From NCBI RefSeq assembly GCF_932526225.1, contig NC_064039.1, positions 3,733,001-3,797,000 of the forward strand: a DNA stretch of 64,000 nt. The letters are read 5' to 3'. Positions within the stretch are counted from its first letter, which is position 1, and each line of letters opens with the position of its first letter. The stretch is from Nematostella vectensis. Its lineage: Eukaryota; Cnidaria; Anthozoa; Actiniaria; Edwardsiidae. A program made the translations under genes and the position numbers. Below, in pieces: positions 60,416 through 64,000 of the stretch. The notes under the pieces were generated by a model, which saw only the letters and a program-made list of their open reading frames with translations, did not search any database and was not told the DNA's origin.

Positions 60416-62809
60416 TGACCCATCTTACACCGGAAATTATGAAATGGTGTATACGCTGTCATCTACTGAGGACCATTTGCATGTTAGGAACCAGCTCCAT
60501 GTCACTATTCTTGATCTAGACGGTAAGTCAAACAACAATCTGTGTACATATAAGTACATAACGATAAGAGACCCTTCATTTTTAGGCGTTGATGATTGAT
60601 GCCACTGTTTGTCAGCTGGTTATCGATGTCACGTCACTGTTTGTCAGGTGGTTATTCATATCACGTCACTGTTGGTGAGGTGGCTATTCATATCACGTCA
60701 CTGTTGGTCAGGTTGTTATTGATGTCACGTCACTGTTCGTCAGGTGGTTATTCATATCACGTCACTGTTGGTCAGGTGGATTTATATGACGTCGCTGTTG
60801 GTCAGGTGGATATCTATATCACGTCACTGTTAGCCAGGTGGTTATTGATGTTACGTAACTGTTGGTCATCAGGTGGTTATTGATGTCACGTCACTGTTGG
60901 CCAGGTTGTTATTAATGTCACATTAATTTTAGTCAGGTGGTTATTTATGTCACATTAATGTTAGTCAGGTGGTTATTGTCACGTCACTGTTGGTCAGGTG
61001 GATATTAATGTAACGTCACTGTTGGTTAGGTGGATATTAATTTCACGTCCCTGTTGGTCCTGTTTCAGATAGTAAAGTAAAGTAGAAGAAGAACATTAGA
61101 GTACACAACAATTAACTGAATAATACATTTCCATTAAGCCCTCATCCAGTTTGCTTCCCCGGGACGTTTACGATGCTTCGAGAACAATTGCTCGCTTAAT
61201 GTGATTTTGAGACGATCAGGAAGCTTGCAGGGTTCCTTCAACATAACGTGAGTGAAATCCCAGGAATTGCCATAAGAGGTTACCAGAACCAAGACGATTC
61301 TCACACAGCTTATTCAGCCTTACAAAAGCACAAACACACAAAACGAGGGGAAATATTCACATTCATGGCTAAACTTCAGAATACCCGTCCACATTTTAAG
61401 GCCTCTAAATTTCATCGGTCCGCGGTCCGCATTCCAGAACTACTTAATTAATTTAAAATATCGATCATTGCACAACTAAATTATAATCGGATATGTTATG
61501 TTGGCTCGCGGTCCGCAGTCAAAGACTACTAATTCATCTATAATGCGAAATTGGTTGGTCCGCGGTCCGCAAATATGCAAAGACGGCTTCACTGATGACT
61601 GCGGAATGCGGACCGCGGACCACGGTAGCAATGACTTATCAGTTAGGCTTTGGCGATAAAATGTCGTGATTTCATCTTTAAATATTGAATAAAAAAGCAG
61701 GGTGGTAAAGGGTGTTTTCGTGAAACGAGATTTGGCCATTTTTCACTGCCGAAAAACGTGAAATCTTCCATTTCGATGTCCGTGAAACGTGATCCAACTA
61801 TCTCGCCGTGAAACTAGATTTAGCACTGTTGAGTATGCGTGAACCGAGATTTAGTTTATTCCTGTTATTCTAGTTCAGTTATAGTAATTTTCTTGGTGCC
61901 GTTTGTGAAAGCGCGTATTATATATGAGTAAATGATAAGACGTTTTTCGTCTTCTATAGAGTTCTTGTACAAAATGACGCAGGAACAGATTACAGGATTA
62001 ATCAAAAGCTTCGGTCCGGCGGAGACAGAACAAACAGTTTCTTTGGATATCTTTCGTACACCCGGTATTCAACCAGATCGATCTGTTCTTGTGCGGGAAG
62101 AGTGGATAAAGGAAAATTTTCATCGATCTCGTACCATTTAGACCAACACGACTGTTCTTAGGACATTGCACATCATATAAACTAGGTAAACCTTGCTACG
62201 CTAGGTATACACTGCTTATGTGATTAAATACAAAAAGCCCAAATTGTCTTGAACCAGAATAATAAATACAATACACCAAAAACTGGTATTCGACAAATTT
62301 TCGTTATATAAGACTTCTTCTTCTTCATCTTGTTCAGAGTCAGATGAAAATTGGGCAGAGTCGAATACCAGTATTTGGTGTACTGCATAAGGGATAATAC
62401 ACTACCAAGAGACCATCATGGTCTCTTGACACTACGTATGTCAATTAAGACGGGAGAAGACCAGCATTTGGACCGACAACTCTTACAACATCTAAATAGT
62501 GATGATACACTGGGTATTTTATATCATTTACCATTTATCTGCCGGCGGTAGCAGTCCTGATAGTAGCTTAACGTGTCCTCGTCGAAGAGGTTTGGGCGTA
62601 TGGGTTGGGGAAAAATGGAGAACCAGCCTGAAGAAATGACATGGAATGTGTGTGATAAAATTTGTCCCCAAGTAAAATTGAAAAAAGAAAAATAATAATT
62701 AATGTATAATATTAATTTTCAGCCACCTTAAGTCTTATTGGAAACCGACATTTTGCGTTTCGAGAGACTAATGGATCCGTTATCGTAAACGTGACGGTTA
62801 AAAGGAACG
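57236..62809 (+). CDS. Discoidin (F5/8 C) and Calx-beta extracellular protein, partial
   Basis: Four exons were recognised; both ends are missing. Exon 57236-57498 encodes most of an F5/8-type C (discoidin) domain: LRYCGGALGFQSGKIPNSAF, SSYKYPTWNARL, GWTAMDKYNQWIAIDLG and TAVATQNPAGMSTWVRSYK. Exon 58784-58936 (LEAVQDSVIADEDMAVIVTV then IDD) and an exon ending at 60522 (NYEMVYTLSSTEDHL, VTILDLD) together make the second half of a Calx-beta domain. Exon 62723-62809 starts the next one (TLSLIGNRHFAFRETNGSVI then VNVTVKRN). Phases agree between the last two exons, and the 58784 exon ends in phase 1. Such proteins are extracellular or membrane-bound adhesion molecules. The rest of the discoidin domain was not found between 57499 and 58783, so joining the first exon to the others is an inference. 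The third exon has no AG acceptor. Confidence 0.7.
58522..58694. mobile_element. Probable decayed inverted-repeat element
   Basis: The left end AGGCGCGTACACAGG and the right end (reverse) CAGGCGCATTTCCCAGG are imperfect inverted repeats. The inside has a long C run at about 58651-58669. It resembles the element at 59727-60057 in design and may be a degraded relative. It lies in an intron of the discoidin/Calx-beta gene. Confidence 0.5.
59727..60057. mobile_element. 331-bp MITE with 18-bp terminal inverted repeats
   Basis: It begins CAGGCCCGTACCCAGGGG and ends with the perfect reverse complement. GAATA flanks both ends (59722-59726 and 60058-60062), a 5-bp target-site duplication. There is no coding capacity. 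It lies in the intron before the third recognised Calx-beta-gene exon, so this is a non-autonomous DNA transposon inserted in an intron. Confidence 0.88.
60110..60416. repeat. (AAT)n microsatellite abutting an exon
   Basis: About 100 AAT triplets with scattered C, G and AGT interruptions. The uninterrupted right part (60342-60413) runs straight into the Calx-beta exon coding YTGNYEMVYTLSS. No AG occurs between 60342 and 60468. Confidence 0.97.
60590..61065. repeat. 32-bp degenerate minisatellite
   Basis: About fourteen diverged copies of TCACGTCACTGTTGGTCAGG followed by TGGTTATTGATG, with 32-bp spacing where clear (60631, 60663, 60695). It starts about 70 bases after the donor of the exon ending at 60522. 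Confidence 0.93.
61417..61621. mobile_element. GC-rich inverted-repeat element, about 205 bp
   Basis: The ends GGTCCGCGGTCCGCATTCC (61417-61435) and GGAATGCGGACCGCGGACC (61603-61621) are perfect 19-bp reverse complements. The motif GCGGTCCGC also occurs inside (near 61508 and 61562). It stands out from the AT-rich surroundings. Probably a MITE-like element in an intron; no clear target-site duplication. Confidence 0.75.
61720..61860. repeat. Dispersed GTGAAAC(G)AGATT motif cluster
   Basis: Five irregularly spaced variants of CGTGAAACGAGATTT (61720, 61757, 61786, 61808 and 61839), not in strict tandem. Perhaps a decayed array. Confidence 0.55.
62272..62382. repeat. Inverted repeat with 23-bp arms
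   Basis: The arms at 62272-62294 and 62360-62382 match at 22 of 23 positions (core ACTGGTATTCGAC / GTCGAATACCAGT) around a 65-base loop. A separate 23-base palindrome (CAAGAGACCAT, C, ATGGTCTCTTG) lies at 62406-62428. Probably part of a small mobile element whose limits I cannot set. Confidence 0.8.
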
Positions 62810-64000
62810 GTACAACTCTATTCCCTCAACCCTTGGCCAATCAAAACAAACGTTTTATGGGAAAAAGCCCACGAATTGTCAGCGGTTTTTCAAACCATGT
62901 CAAAAACAAACATGGCGGCCGTAGTCTTTGAAGGTGGTGATGGTTAAGACAATGATATAACTTCATTCCTGCCTTTCTTGACTATAATAATAAAATCGAG
63001 CCACATTCGATAAATAGCTATCTGAATGCAAGGTTTCGCTTCAAAGTGTAACACCCGCGATTCCTTGTGTTATTTTTCAGTTATTTATTTAATAATCCAA
63101 CTCACAAAAGTCTCCCTTTTTCCGTTCTACAAACTCACATGGGAAAAACGCCCCACAATGCATTTGAAACGGGTCGATCCAGGGGCGCGCGGCCGAAACT
63201 CAGTTACAATTATATTTACTTTTTGCGTGTTCTTTGGCCGTGTTAAAGCGCCTTTTTCAAGATTTAAGATACACGATTTGAACTTGAACTACATGTGTAT
63301 ATAAATGTTTTTCATATTCCTTTCTTGCTTATATTCAACCCACATTTTTTCTCTATAGCCAACATAATATGATCTTGCTCTGTTGATACTTCTCTAAAAT
63401 CTGTGTGAATAAAAGTCTTTAACTGTCAACAAAATAATTGACCATATCATGATTTTTGATGCTTGAAGACCAGGTCTTCTGTACTTAAAATTTACTTACC
63501 GAATCTGTACTTAACATTTTTGCAAATTAACGAACTGATTGCTTAATTCTCAAGTGCATTTATTTGCATAGGTGACAACAATAAATGCTATTTGCATAAC
63601 AACAATGAATGCTGGGAACATTGTTATTAGCAAATGTAGATAGTCTTTTTTTCTTGTATTTTTTTTTCTATTTTCTATGTATTTGCTCAATGGAAGGCCC
63701 TCTGATTATTGTTCATGAACATGGTTCAAGCGGGTTTCAATAATGGCAAGGGAGAGGGGTTTGAATTTTTACATATAATTTTTAAAAATATGGATGTTTC
63801 TTATTAGATTGAAGATGGAATTTATACAGGATATAAGAGGATTGTGTATATGAAAAAGGATTTTAGTTTGGTATGCAATGATATGCAAGTAATTAGTAAA
63901 AATGTATCAAAGGTAGTATATATGAGGTGGCGTAGAATTGAGGATCAGGTATTTTAGGGTGTTGAAAGTTTCAACCTAGGTGTTATGGGGCATGTAATTT
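62810..64000. other. No gene recognised; likely intron of the Calx-beta gene
   Basis: If the donor at 62810 (GTACAA) is used, the rest of the window is intron. Reading frames are short, and no exon, RNA gene or repeat array was recognised. Confidence 0.4.

Noticed and set aside
59963-60462. Poly-isoleucine and poly-leucine frames
   Set aside because: They are translations of the (AAT)n microsatellite, not proteins.

Overview
The window looks like nuclear DNA of a cnidarian, most probably an anthozoan such as a sea anemone; this is an inference. It is AT-rich, its genes are either intron-rich or intronless, two Zic-family transcription-factor genes lie in tandem, and the noncoding DNA is crowded with minisatellites, inverted-repeat elements and CR1-like retrotransposons. 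No prokaryotic features were seen.

Layout. 168-1350: 33-bp minisatellite. 1351-6713: no recognised gene. 6714-7958 (-): intronless five-finger Zic gene. 8000-15000: no recognised gene beyond one weak small reading frame. 15376-15667: 11-bp minisatellite. 16852-29567 (-): a complete 17-exon hexosaminidase D-like (GH20 family) gene, rebuilt here exon by exon with consistent splice phases; it encodes 589 residues and has a predicted N-terminal membrane anchor. 29568-35817: intergenic, with fold-back elements. 35818-37263 (-): second intronless Zic gene. 39590-53000: one very large 36-bp minisatellite with higher-order structure, split by a CR1-like non-LTR retrotransposon (44004-51711) that itself carries an inserted RTE-like element (about 45919-49003). 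53127-54896 (-): complete three-exon ribosomal protein L39 gene. 55539-56171: two tandem-repeat tracts. 57236-62809 (+): exons of a discoidin / Calx-beta extracellular protein, incomplete in this window. 62810-64000: nothing recognised.

The most striking signal is in the hexosaminidase gene. At least five tandem-duplicated tracts cross exon-intron boundaries and copy real splice sites: ten copies of the exon 12 donor, three of the exon 7 donor, two of the exon 13 donor, three of the exon 13 acceptor, and one decayed copy of the exon 11 acceptor region. Other introns of the gene hold further arrays. Minisatellites therefore seem to have started repeatedly at splice junctions within one gene. 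A second notable point is in the Calx-beta gene, where an (AAT)n microsatellite runs up to an exon that has no AG at the place where the acceptor must be.

The genes do not form a pathway. The two Zic genes probably arose by local duplication. The L39 gene is a housekeeping gene beside the minisatellite, and the hexosaminidase and discoidin/Calx-beta genes are unrelated neighbours.
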